9,268 nucleotides of DNA from Fidelibacterota bacterium (GCA_003645845.1 QNCV01000076.1:1-9268), one strand, 5' to 3'. Positions 1 to 7,125 are shown, counted from the first letter of the stretch. The notes: generated by a model from the letters alone, not told the origin. Program-made: numbers and translations.

Positions 1-117
1 ATCATTGCCGCCCATGCCGGTGAAGGGGATCACATCAAGCGCACGACCGAAGCCTACATCGTGCATCACGCCGATTTTATGACGTTTTTACCTTTTAAAG
101 AGAGGTTGATAGTATGA
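1..117 (+). CDS. C-terminal end of a probable HD-domain phosphohydrolase (5' end outside window)
   Basis: The frame is open from base 1 and gives 38 residues before a TGA at 115-117. The tail contains a His followed by a Gly-Glu-Gly turn (AHAGEG, residues 5-10), then KRTTEAYIVHHADF (residues 13-26) and a short FLPF stretch. A His-containing helix followed by an E-A-x-I-V-x-x-A-D helix resembles the last metal-binding part of HD-superfamily phosphohydrolases, where the final Asp binds metal. Only the tail is visible, so the family call is tentative and the substrate unknown. The stop overlaps the next gene's start as ATGA, which suggests translational coupling and a shared transcript. Confidence 0.45.
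   Translation: MIAAHAGEGDHIKRTTEAYIVHHADFMTFLPFKERLIV
101..105 (+). promoter_or_regulatory. Ribosome binding site for the aconitase-family gene
   Basis: AGAGG lies 8 bases before the ATG at 114, inside the end of the upstream reading frame. It supports the 114 start despite the ATGA overlap with the previous gene. Confidence 0.6.
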
Positions 118-1922
118 ATCTGATTGAGAAAATACTGGCGAACCACAGTAAAGTTGATACCGTTAGACCCGGACAGATCATCGATGTTGAGATCGATGCC
201 CGGGTGGCCCGGGATTTCGGGGGTGCCAACGTGGTGAAGAACCTAATTGAAAACGGGCTGGAACCCGATGATGTTTCCAAAACCTTTTTTACCTTTGACT
301 GCAATCCCGGTGGTTCCGATCAGAAATATGCCGCCAACCAGCATTTCTGCCGGCAATATGCCCGGGAAAAAGGTATCCGTGTTTATGATATCAATGCCGG
401 GATCGGAACCCATCTGGCCATTGACAATGGCCTGATCCGCCCGGGCGGCACCTTTGTCTCCACCGATTCCCATGCCAATATCATGGGTGCGATTGGAGCC
501 TTTGGCCAGGGCATGGGTGATCAGGATATCGCGGCGGTCTGGGCCAGCGGAAAATCCTGGTTTAAAGTGCCGAAGTCCGTGAAAATGATCCTTATCGGAA
601 AACTGCCGGAAAATATCAGCGCCAAGGATATTGTCCTGAATCTGCTTGAAAGGTTCGGCGCCAACAGCCTGCTGGGCAAGGCGGTTGAGATGTACGGCCC
701 GGTGGTGGATGCTTTAACGCTGGATGAGCGGATTACCATCAGTTCCATGGGCACTGAAATGGGCGCGATTATTGTCCTTTTCACACCGACTCCGGATATC
801 GCAGCTGAGTTGGAGAAACGTAGCGGAAAGAAAGTCCGGGTAATCACTGCTGACGAAGACGCCGAATACGAGCAGGTGATCGAAGTTGATGTTTCGAAAT
901 TCAGACCGATGGTGGCCAAACCCGGTCACCCCCATGATGATATCGATATTCAGGCAGTCAAAGGCACCAAGATCGATTCCGCCTTTATCGGCAGCTGTAC
1001 CAATGGCCGAATGGAAGACCTGCGTATCGCTGCGGGTATTCTGAAAGGTCGGAAGGTTGCCCCCGGAGTTGTCCTGAAAATTGTTCCGACAACCGATAAT
1101 ATCTGGAAAAAAGCCCTGGACGAAGGATTGATCAAAATATTTAAAGAGGCCGGCGCTCTCGTTTCCAATGCCGGTTGTGCCGGCTGTGCCGCCGGACAGG
1201 TTGGACAGAACGGTCCAAACGAAATTACCGTCAGTACCGGCAACCGTAATTTTGCCGGCAAACAGGGTAAAGGCAGCGTCTATCTGGCTTCTCCGGCTGT
1301 GGTGGCTGCTTCGGCAGTAGCGGGGATCATTACGACACCCGATGATCTGCCGGCAGAAGCCGCCCAATTTTCAGCTCTGGGTATCCGGCTTGGTGAGGTC
1401 AAACCAAAATCAAAACCGGCAGCGGTACCGGTCGAATTCAGCGGCAAGGTCTGGATCATTCCAATGGATAATATTGACACCGATATGATTTTTCACAACC
1501 GCTATCTGACCATTACGAATATCAATGAAATGGGGCAGTACACCTTCGATAACCTGGCGGGCTATGAACATTTTGCCAAAGAAGCCCGGCCCGGTGATAT
1601 CGTCATGACAGGGAAAAATTTCGGTGCCGGCAGCTCCCGCCAGCAAGCGGTGGATTGTTTTAAATCACTTGGTATTCCGCTGATTCTGGCGGAGTCTTTC
1701 GGGGCGATTTATGAACGCAACGCCATCAATGCAGCGATGCCGATTCTAACCTATCATCCCGGCCTGATCGACGAATTGGAAATCAAAAATGGCGACCGGA
1801 TTACAGTGAATCTGGAAAACGGTCTGATCCGCAATGAAGAGAACGGAAAAACCGGACAAATTGAGCCTTTTTCCGATGTCCAGATGGATATTTACAAACG
1901 GGGCGGGCTGCTCAATCAATAG
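114..1922 (+). CDS. Aconitase/3-isopropylmalate dehydratase family enzyme, fused large and small domains
   Basis: This 602-residue protein belongs to the [4Fe-4S] hydro-lyase family that isomerises hydroxy-acids (citrate, homocitrate, isopropylmalate, dimethylmalate). The large domain (about 1-425) shows the TDSH motif at 117-120, SSMGTEMGA at 210-218, the cluster cysteine in IGSCTNGR (Cys295) and the pair GCAGC (Cys354, Cys357), and NRNFAGK at 377-383. The swivelling small domain (about 440-602) has DNIDTD at 452-457, RYLTI at 463-467 and NFGAGSSRQQA at 502-512. Most LeuC/LeuD-type enzymes are two subunits; here they are one chain joined by a short Lys/Pro-rich linker (about 430-438). All three cluster cysteines are present. 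Two positions where aconitase has catalytic histidines differ, and the small-domain loop reads YLTI, so the substrate cannot be assigned. It is followed after 10 bases by a PLP-enzyme gene. I am confident of the family, not of the reaction. Confidence 0.93.
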   Translation: MNLIEKILANHSKVDTVRPGQIIDVEIDARVARDFGGANVVKNLIENGLEPDDVSKTFFTFDCNPGGSDQKYAANQHFCRQYAREKGIRVYDINAGIGTHLAIDNGLIRPGGTFVSTDSHANIMGAIGAFGQGMGDQDIAAVWASGKSWFKVPKSVKMILIGKLPENISAKDIVLNLLERFGANSLLGKAVEMYGPVVDALTLDERITISSMGTEMGAIIVLFTPTPDIAAELEKRSGKKVRVITADEDAEYEQVIEVDVSKFRPMVAKPGHPHDDIDIQAVKGTKIDSAFIGSCTNGRMEDLRIAAGILKGRKVAPGVVLKIVPTTDNIWKKALDEGLIKIFKEAGALVSNAGCAGCAAGQVGQNGPNEITVSTGNRNFAGKQGKGSVYLASPAVVAASAVAGIITTPDDLPAEAAQFSALGIRLGEVKPKSKPAAVPVEFSGKVWIIPMDNIDTDMIFHNRYLTITNINEMGQYTFDNLAGYEHFAKEARPGDIVMTGKNFGAGSSRQQAVDCFKSLGIPLILAESFGAIYERNAINAAMPILTYHPGLIDELEIKNGDRITVNLENGLIRNEENGKTGQIEPFSDVQMDIYKRGGLLNQ

Positions 1923-1932
1923 GGATGATCGG

Positions 1933-3090
1933 ATGATTTCACCAGAGGATTTGGAAAAATACCGGCAGCTGTTTCCGATTACCCGGAAATTTATCTACCT
2001 CAACCATGCCGCGACGTCACCCCTTTCCACCCGGGCTCTGGCGGCCATTCAGCAATACCTGCTGGAACGCAGTGAACTGATGGGCGATAACTGGGAACTG
2101 ATCGCTGAAAAATCCCGGTATCTCAGAGAATTGATTGGCCGTTTGATCAATGCCGATGGAAACAGAATTGCCTTTGTTCCCAACACCAATACCGGTCTGA
2201 ATATCGTGGCCGCGGGATTACCGTGGCAAACAGGTGATGAAATCCTGGTGCCGGAGATGGAATTTCCCTCCAATGTCTATCCCTGGCTGAACCTGGAAAA
2301 ACAGGGCGTCAGGGTCCGTTTTTTACCTGTTCCCAGTGGTGGTTTGGAGCCGGAACAATTGCGAAACGCCATTACACCAAAGACAAAACTGCTGGCCCTC
2401 AGTTCGGTGGAGTTTCTGAGCGGTTATGCCCATGACCTGAAAAGTATCGGTCAAATCTGCAGGGAGCATGGGGTCCGGTTCATCGTGGATGGTATCCAGG
2501 GAACCGGAGTCATTCCCATGGATGTAAACGAATATCACATTGATGCTCTGGCCAATGGCGGTCATAAGTGGCTGATGTGGCCGCAGGGCTTCGGATTTCT
2601 CTACGTTTCGGAGCCGCTGCAGGAGTTTCTGAAACCGGCTTACGGCGGCTGGACCGGGGTGGAACATCCCGAGCAGTTTCTTAATTATCCCCAGGAACTT
2701 TCCAATGACGCCCGGCGTTTTGAAACGGGCGGTTATATGAGCGCAGCCGTGCCGGCGGCGATTGCGGCTCTGCAACTCTTTTTTGAAGTGGGAATTTCAA
2801 GGATTTACGAGCATTTAAGAAAATTAAACGGTATATTTATCAATGGACTCAAGGATCTGGGTCTGAGGCTCTTTACCAATCCGAATCCGGCTGTCCGATC
2901 GGGAATCGTCAGTTTTTATCCCGAAGAGAGGCAACAGACTGAACCACTGTACAAATATCTGGAAGAAAATCGGGTTCGACTTTCCCTGCGGGGAAATATG
3001 CTGCGCATCGCGCCGCACTTTTACACTGGCGAAGCCGAAATTAACAGAGTATTGGATATGATCGAAACATTTGTTAAAAAAGCGAGGTAA
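1933..3090 (+). CDS. Class V aminotransferase-fold PLP-dependent enzyme (non-sulfurtransferase type)
   Basis: This 385-residue fold-type I PLP enzyme resembles the SufS/CsdA, isopenicillin-N epimerase and cysteine lyase group. The N-terminal YLNHAATSP (22-30) is the usual substrate-pocket start. NTNTGLN (84-90) holds PLP phosphate contacts. VDGIQG (185-190) supplies the Asp186 that pairs with the pyridine nitrogen, and NGGHKW (208-213) has the Schiff-base Lys212. The C-terminal part reads VRLSLRGNMLRIAPHFY (348-364), where SufS-type desulfurases carry a catalytic Cys loop; no Cys is present there, so it is unlikely to be a normal cysteine desulfurase. The ATG at 1933 is preferred: starting further upstream would run about 100 bases into the aconitase gene, and the class V homology begins just after 1933. 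The gene follows the aconitase-family gene by 10 bases and overlaps lemA by one base. Substrate unknown; epimerase, lyase or aminotransferase activity is possible. Confidence 0.88.
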   Translation: MISPEDLEKYRQLFPITRKFIYLNHAATSPLSTRALAAIQQYLLERSELMGDNWELIAEKSRYLRELIGRLINADGNRIAFVPNTNTGLNIVAAGLPWQTGDEILVPEMEFPSNVYPWLNLEKQGVRVRFLPVPSGGLEPEQLRNAITPKTKLLALSSVEFLSGYAHDLKSIGQICREHGVRFIVDGIQGTGVIPMDVNEYHIDALANGGHKWLMWPQGFGFLYVSEPLQEFLKPAYGGWTGVEHPEQFLNYPQELSNDARRFETGGYMSAAVPAAIAALQLFFEVGISRIYEHLRKLNGIFINGLKDLGLRLFTNPNPAVRSGIVSFYPEERQQTEPLYKYLEENRVRLSLRGNMLRIAPHFYTGEAEINRVLDMIETFVKKAR

Positions 3091-3686
3091 TGATGAAAAA
3101 GGGTTGGATTATTTTAGTTATTTTACTAGTTGTGATCCTGATAATCTACAGCTTTTTCAAGAACAATTACAACCGGCTGGTAACGCTGGAGGAGCATGTC
3201 AACCAGTCCTGGGCTCAGGTCAGCAATCAGTACCAACGCCGGGCGGACCTGATTCCCAACCTGGTGGAGACCGTTAAAGGTTATGCCGGCCATGAGAAAG
3301 AGACCTTCGCGGCGGTGACGGAAGCCCGCGCCAAAATCGGCCAGCTGACCGTAACCCCGGAAGTATTGAACAACCCCGAAGCCTTTGCCAAATTTCAACA
3401 GGTACAGGGTGAGATTGGCTCGGTGTTAAGCCGCTTGATGGCGATCTCGGAGAACTATCCTCAGCTCAAGGCCAATGAAAATTTCCTGGCCCTGCAATCT
3501 CAGCTGGAGGGTACGGAGAACCGGATTGCCGTGGAACGCAAGCGATTCAATGAGGCTGTTCAGAATTATAATACCACCATTCGACGTTTCCCCACCAATA
3601 TCCTGGCCGGGATGTTCGGTTTTGAGAAGAAGCTCTATTTCGAAGCTCAACCCGGCGCAGAAACGGCTCCCGCGGTGAAATTTTAA
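3090..3686 (+). CDS. lemA: LemA family protein
   Basis: This 198-residue protein has a short basic N-terminus, one membrane segment (about residues 6-23) and then a long helical domain, the normal LemA layout and length. Family blocks are clear: RRADLIPNLVETVKGYAGHE (50-69), YPQLKANENFLALQSQLEGT (123-142), and the following basic helix ending in RRFPTNILAGMFGF (165-178). LemA proteins are membrane-anchored helical-hairpin proteins of unclear molecular function, often encoded next to TPM-domain proteins, as here. The start overlaps the previous stop as TAATG; a second ATG three bases later (3093) lies at a better distance from the GAGG at 3084-3087 and may be the true start. This changes the protein by one Met only. 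Confidence 0.93.
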   Translation: MMKKGWIILVILLVVILIIYSFFKNNYNRLVTLEEHVNQSWAQVSNQYQRRADLIPNLVETVKGYAGHEKETFAAVTEARAKIGQLTVTPEVLNNPEAFAKFQQVQGEIGSVLSRLMAISENYPQLKANENFLALQSQLEGTENRIAVERKRFNEAVQNYNTTIRRFPTNILAGMFGFEKKLYFEAQPGAETAPAVKF

Positions 3687-3698
3687 TCCGGTTATCCA

Positions 3699-4442
3699 AT
3701 GAAAAAAACATTTAAATCGCTCCTGCTTATTTGTCTGTTGTTTATTCTGAGCGCAGGTCTTTTTGCGCTGGATGTTCCTCCGCTGAAGGCCAGGGTCACC
3801 GATCTGGCCGGCGTGCTCAGTCCCAGTCAACGCCAGAAAATTGAAGAGGGGCTTTATCTCTTTGAGTCCCGTACTTCCAATCAGATAGCGGTACTGATTA
3901 TTCCGTCTCTGGAAGGGGAATCACTGGAAGACTACTCAATTCGTGTAACCGATAGATGGAAACTGGGTACCGGCGACAAGGAGAACGGTGTGCTCCTGCT
4001 GATTGTGAAAAATGACCGCAAAATACGAATCGAGGTCGGCTACGGTCTGGAAGGCGCCCTGACGGATTTGATTGCTTCTCAGATTATCCGCAAAGATATA
4101 GCCCCCTATTTCCGGCAGGGAAACTACTATGCAGGAATTGTCAATGGTCTGAATGGTATTATGGCGGCTACCCGGAATGAGTACAAAGCAGATCCCCGTC
4201 AATATCAGCGTAGTCCTTCGGAAAACCGCAAGTCTTTCGGATCACTGATTTTCTATATTCTGCTGTTTCTCTTTATGATGGGTGGCGGACGCCGGGGACG
4301 GCGCGGTCTGTTCTGGATGCTGCTGGGCGCCAGTATGTTTCGCAGCGGTGGCGGCCGCGGTGGCTTCGGTGGTGGTGGCTTCGGCGGATTCTCCGGAGGC
4401 GGCGGCGGTTTCGGCGGAGGCGGCGCTTCGGGAGGATGGTAA
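3699..4442 (+). CDS. TPM-domain protein with signal peptide, membrane segment and Gly-rich tail (YgcG type)
   Basis: This 247-residue protein begins with a signal peptide (about 1-23, cleavage probably after LFA) and a TPM domain (about 30-160). Diagnostic TPM stretches are VTDLAGVLS (33-41), TSNQIAVLIIPSLEG (59-73), NGVLLLIV (96-103) and RIEVGYGLEGALTD (110-123). A short hydrophobic segment follows (182-195), then an Arg-rich patch (197-202) and a Gly/Phe/Ser-rich tail (217-247) ending in GGW. This is the standard architecture of YgcG-like proteins: an extracytoplasmic TPM domain anchored near the C-terminus. TPM domains have been linked to phosphatase activity and to photosystem II or membrane-protein maintenance, but the function here is not known. 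It follows lemA by 12 bases, the usual pairing. No good Shine-Dalgarno is visible, so translation may be coupled to lemA. Confidence 0.93.
   Translation: MKKTFKSLLLICLLFILSAGLFALDVPPLKARVTDLAGVLSPSQRQKIEEGLYLFESRTSNQIAVLIIPSLEGESLEDYSIRVTDRWKLGTGDKENGVLLLIVKNDRKIRIEVGYGLEGALTDLIASQIIRKDIAPYFRQGNYYAGIVNGLNGIMAATRNEYKADPRQYQRSPSENRKSFGSLIFYILLFLFMMGGGRRGRRGLFWMLLGASMFRSGGGRGGFGGGGFGGFSGGGGGFGGGGASGGW
4347..4439 (+). repeat. Low-complexity Gly-codon repeat encoding the GGFGG tail
   Basis: An imperfect GGC/GGT-rich run encodes the Gly/Phe/Ser/Ala tail of the TPM protein, with repeated GGFGG units. It is strongly G-rich on the plus strand. The tail is typical of the family, so this is coding low complexity and not a separate element. 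Its copy number may vary between strains. Confidence 0.7.
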
Positions 4443-4450
4443 GTTAGATG

Positions 4451-4478
4451 TGAGACATGAGACATGAGATATGAGGTG
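4451..4478 (+). repeat. Four-unit heptamer tandem repeat in the TPM-TPM gap
   Basis: The 41-base gap between the two TPM genes holds consecutive 7-base units TGAGACA, TGAGACA, TGAGATA and TGAGGTG. The last unit supplies the GAGG Shine-Dalgarno (4473-4476) for the gene starting at 4484. The first three units are near-perfect copies. It could be a slippage-prone spacer; no function is proven. Confidence 0.7.
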
Positions 4479-4483
4479 GAAGC

Positions 4484-4936
4484 ATGGCGCTGATCGATAA
4501 ATACTTTAGCAAAGACGATTTGCAGAAAATCACCGAGGCTTGTGAAAAGGCTGAAGAAAAAACTGCCGGGGAAGTGCGGGTCAGTATTTTCAGCAAGCGT
4601 CCCCGGAAATTGAAAAACCTCAGCCTGAAAGAAGTTGCTCAGGCAGAGTTTTTTCGCCTGGGAATGGATAAGACCCGGGATAAGACCGGAATCCTGCTGC
4701 TGATTATACTGGTGGAGCGGAAATTCCAGATATTGGCAGATAGCGGCATTAATGCCAAAGTTGATCAGCAGACCTGGGATGAATTGGCTGAAAGATTATC
4801 GGAACATTTTAAAAATGGTAAGTATCTGGAAGGTGTGCAGTATTGTGTCCGGCAAATGGGCGTTATTCTTGCGCAACATTTTCCCATCAAAGCCGATGAC
4901 ACCAATGAAATCAGTAATGAGGTGAGTGTACAATAA
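4484..4936 (+). CDS. TPM-domain protein without signal peptide
   Basis: This 150-residue protein is a second TPM-domain protein. Visible family features are the helix DDLQKITEACEKAEEKTAGE (11-30) leading into the strand VRVSIFS (31-37), FFRLGMDKTRDKTGILLLI (56-74), the strand FQILADSGIN (81-90), and GVQYCVRQMGVILAQHFP (117-134). No signal peptide or long membrane helix is seen, so it probably stays in the cytoplasm, unlike its neighbour. It starts 41 bases after the anchored TPM gene, with a strong GAGGTGG site at 4473-4479. A LemA, anchored TPM, soluble TPM order is a recurring bacterial cluster. The acidic C-terminal tail (136-150) is not part of the domain. Function unknown. Confidence 0.87.
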   Translation: MALIDKYFSKDDLQKITEACEKAEEKTAGEVRVSIFSKRPRKLKNLSLKEVAQAEFFRLGMDKTRDKTGILLLIILVERKFQILADSGINAKVDQQTWDELAERLSEHFKNGKYLEGVQYCVRQMGVILAQHFPIKADDTNEISNEVSVQ

Positions 4937-5094
4937 ACCCATTACGTGTCTGTTTATTTCCTTGAATTTTATTTTTAAAAAATGTTAATTTACTATCGCA
5001 TTGTGGGAAATCTGCCGGAATCCGGAGGAATTACGTCAATTTGATAAAATACGTCATATAATAATTTTTAAATCGTTTTTTATGAGGTGGAGAT
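4937..5094 (+). promoter_or_regulatory. AT-rich intergenic region with a possible promoter for the lipoprotein gene
   Basis: This 158-base gap has no convincing gene and no terminator-like hairpin. TATAAT at 5057-5062 is a perfect -10 match, but the TTGATA at 5041-5046 is only 10 bases upstream, too close for a normal sigma-70 -35, so the promoter assignment is weak. The heptamer TACGTCA occurs at 5032-5038 and again at 5050-5056, an 18-base direct repeat that overlaps the promoter area and could be an operator. The Shine-Dalgarno GAGGTGGA (5084-5091) sits just before the ATG at 5095. Confidence 0.35.
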
Positions 5095-7125
5095 ATGCAA
5101 AGAGTTTTAAGTCTGTTCCTGGGGGTGGTTGTTCTTTTTAGTACAGCATGTCAACCCAAAAAATCTGAGGAGACACTGATGCGGGAAAAGCAAGTGAAGG
5201 CAATAACGGATCAGATGATTGCCAAATTTGGCCGGGGTCAGCGCAAACGCATTCAAACCGGAGTGAAACAGGTCGCAAAATTCTGGAATGATTTCGATGG
5301 TGATAACGACGCAATGCTGACTTTCTGCATAGATAATTTTATTGCCGATGAAAAGGAACTGGATAAAGCCTTTCAACGTCTGGAGTCGGCGTTTGAAGTG
5401 TTAAACGGACTGATGGTCGAACAGGAAAGGGAATTTCAATGGAACCTGCAGGTGGATACCGGGCCGATCCTGCCGGTGGATTATCTGCTGGCCAATTTCA
5501 GTCTGGCATCCCATGTGGAAGATGATCTGTATAAGACGAAAATCGCATTCTTTGTTCTGCTGAACTTTGAGGTCAAATCCCTGGATGAACTGATTCGGAA
5601 CGGTGACGACTGGTCCCGCAAGGAATGGGCGGAAGCGCGCCTGGCACAGAGATTTACATCGCGAGTACCCTCGGATGTGGCTCAACGGCGTTATGAAACC
5701 TACGTCAAGGCCGACGACTATATCAGTCATTATAATATCTACATGCACCATTTGCTGGATGCAGAGGGTCGGCGCCTTTTCCCCGAAGGACTGAAGCTGA
5801 TTTCCCACTGGGGACTACGGGATGAACTCAAGGCCCAGTATGCCGAAGCCGACGGTTTTCCCAGACAACAAATGATCTACGAAGTCATGCAGAAAATCAT
5901 CACCCAGGACATTCCCGAGGTGGTCATTGACAATCCCAACGTGGATTGGCAAGTGTCTGCGAACGAAGTGACCGGGGCGAGCACCGACAACAGCCGGGAG
6001 CCCGATACCCGCTATGAAATGCTGAAAGCCACTTTTGAGGCGGAGCGGGCAGTTGACTCCTATTATCCGATGTATCCGACCAAGATTGCACGGCGTTTTC
6101 AACAGGATCGGGAAATTCCGGAAGAAACCGTCAAAGCGCTGTTCACGAAACTGCTTACCTCCAGGGAATTCAAACGGACCGGCGAGTTGATTAAAAAACG
6201 ACTGGGACGGGAACTGCAGCCCTTTGACATCTGGTACAACGGTTTTCGCAGTCAATCGAAATATACTGAACCGGAGTTGGACAAAATTGTCGCGGCCAAA
6301 TACCCGACAGTCGATGCATTCAAGGAGGATATTCCCAATATTCTGCAGAAACTCGGATTCAGTCCGGGGACAGCAGAGTTTCTGGCATCGAAAATCGAGG
6401 TGGATGCCGCCCGGGGCTCCGGCCATGCCATGGGAGCCGGGCGACGCTCGGATAATGCGCACCTGCGCACCCGGATAGCCGAAGGCGGAATGAATTATAA
6501 AGGCTATAATATTGCCATCCATGAACTTGGGCACAATGTGGAGCAGGTCTTTTCCCTGAATAAGGTCGATTATACTTTGCTTCAGGGGGTGCCCAATACG
6601 GCCTTTACCGAAGCCTTTGCCTTTGTCTTTCAGAAGCGCGATCTGGAACTGCTGGGTCTGGCGGAAGCCGATCCGAACCGTGAAGACCTGGATGCACTCA
6701 ATCAGCTCTGGTCCGCGGCTGAGATTGCCGGTGTGGCGCTGGTGGATATGGCGGTCTGGCACTGGATGTACGACCATCCGGATGCCTCGGCAGCGGAGCT
6801 GAGAGAAGCCGTTGTCAGTATTGCCCGGAATGTCTGGAACCAGTATTTTTATCCGGTTTTGGGACATAAGGATACTCCCATTCTGGCGATCTATTCCCAC
6901 ATGATCGACGGCGGTATGTATCTGCCGGATTATCCCATCGGGCATATTATCCAGTTTCAGATTGAAGAGTATATCAAAGGCAAAAATCTGGGACAGGAAA
7001 TGGAGCGCATGTGTGTGCAGGGTTCCATTACGCCCACAGTCTGGATGAAACAGGCCGTTGGTGAGAATATATCTGTAGAACCTATTCTGAAGGCGGCCAA
7101 TAAGGCCCTGAAAGAATTGTCATAA
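5095..7125 (+). CDS. Lipoprotein with HELGH zinc-metalloprotease motif (M2/M3-like gluzincin)
   Basis: This 676-residue protein opens with a hydrophobic signal and a lipobox-like FSTAC ending at Cys19, followed by Gln, so it is probably a lipoprotein; the Ser at -3 is less usual than Leu. The body is helical and rich in charged residues, as in M3/M2-type peptidases. The zinc site is HELGH at 476-480 (His476, Glu477, His480), preceded by GGMNYKGYNIAI. TEAFAF follows (Glu506, 26 residues after Glu477), a fitting third ligand for a gluzincin. Near the C-terminus, YLPDYPIGHIIQFQIEEYI (609-627) resembles the conserved late helix of M2/M3 enzymes. I cannot assign a named peptidase family or substrate. 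The gene has its own upstream intergenic region and a strong hairpin after it, so it is probably monocistronic. The protein probably sits in the periplasm or on a membrane and cleaves peptides. Confidence 0.85.
   Translation: MQRVLSLFLGVVVLFSTACQPKKSEETLMREKQVKAITDQMIAKFGRGQRKRIQTGVKQVAKFWNDFDGDNDAMLTFCIDNFIADEKELDKAFQRLESAFEVLNGLMVEQEREFQWNLQVDTGPILPVDYLLANFSLASHVEDDLYKTKIAFFVLLNFEVKSLDELIRNGDDWSRKEWAEARLAQRFTSRVPSDVAQRRYETYVKADDYISHYNIYMHHLLDAEGRRLFPEGLKLISHWGLRDELKAQYAEADGFPRQQMIYEVMQKIITQDIPEVVIDNPNVDWQVSANEVTGASTDNSREPDTRYEMLKATFEAERAVDSYYPMYPTKIARRFQQDREIPEETVKALFTKLLTSREFKRTGELIKKRLGRELQPFDIWYNGFRSQSKYTEPELDKIVAAKYPTVDAFKEDIPNILQKLGFSPGTAEFLASKIEVDAARGSGHAMGAGRRSDNAHLRTRIAEGGMNYKGYNIAIHELGHNVEQVFSLNKVDYTLLQGVPNTAFTEAFAFVFQKRDLELLGLAEADPNREDLDALNQLWSAAEIAGVALVDMAVWHWMYDHPDASAAELREAVVSIARNVWNQYFYPVLGHKDTPILAIYSHMIDGGMYLPDYPIGHIIQFQIEEYIKGKNLGQEMERMCVQGSITPTVWMKQAVGENISVEPILKAANKALKELS

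Noticed and set aside
714..1367. Minus-strand open frame of 217 codons opposite the aconitase-family gene
   Set aside because: It is a shadow of a strongly conserved enzyme; the product is low in recognisable structure.
1834..1932. Upstream start at 1834 for the PLP enzyme, adding 33 residues
   Set aside because: The extension overlaps the end of the aconitase-family gene by 89 bases, has low resemblance to class V enzymes, and a start at 1933 just before the first conserved block fits better.
4253..4465. Antisense proline-rich protein opposite the TPM tail
   Set aside because: It is the mirror of Gly codons in the GGFGG tail and has no ribosome binding site or family features.
4965..4985. 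T-rich then A-rich run after the second TPM gene as a terminator
   Set aside because: It is an A/T-only palindromic run without a GC stem, so it is unlikely to terminate transcription.
5041..5062. TTGATA plus TATAAT as a standard sigma-70 promoter
   Set aside because: The boxes are only 10 bases apart instead of about 17, so they cannot work together as a normal pair; only the TATAAT is kept as a possible -10.
5815..6945. Long minus-strand open frame of 376 codons inside the lipoprotein gene
   Set aside because: It lies fully opposite a well-supported metalloprotease gene, lacks any family motif and reflects codon-bias shadowing.
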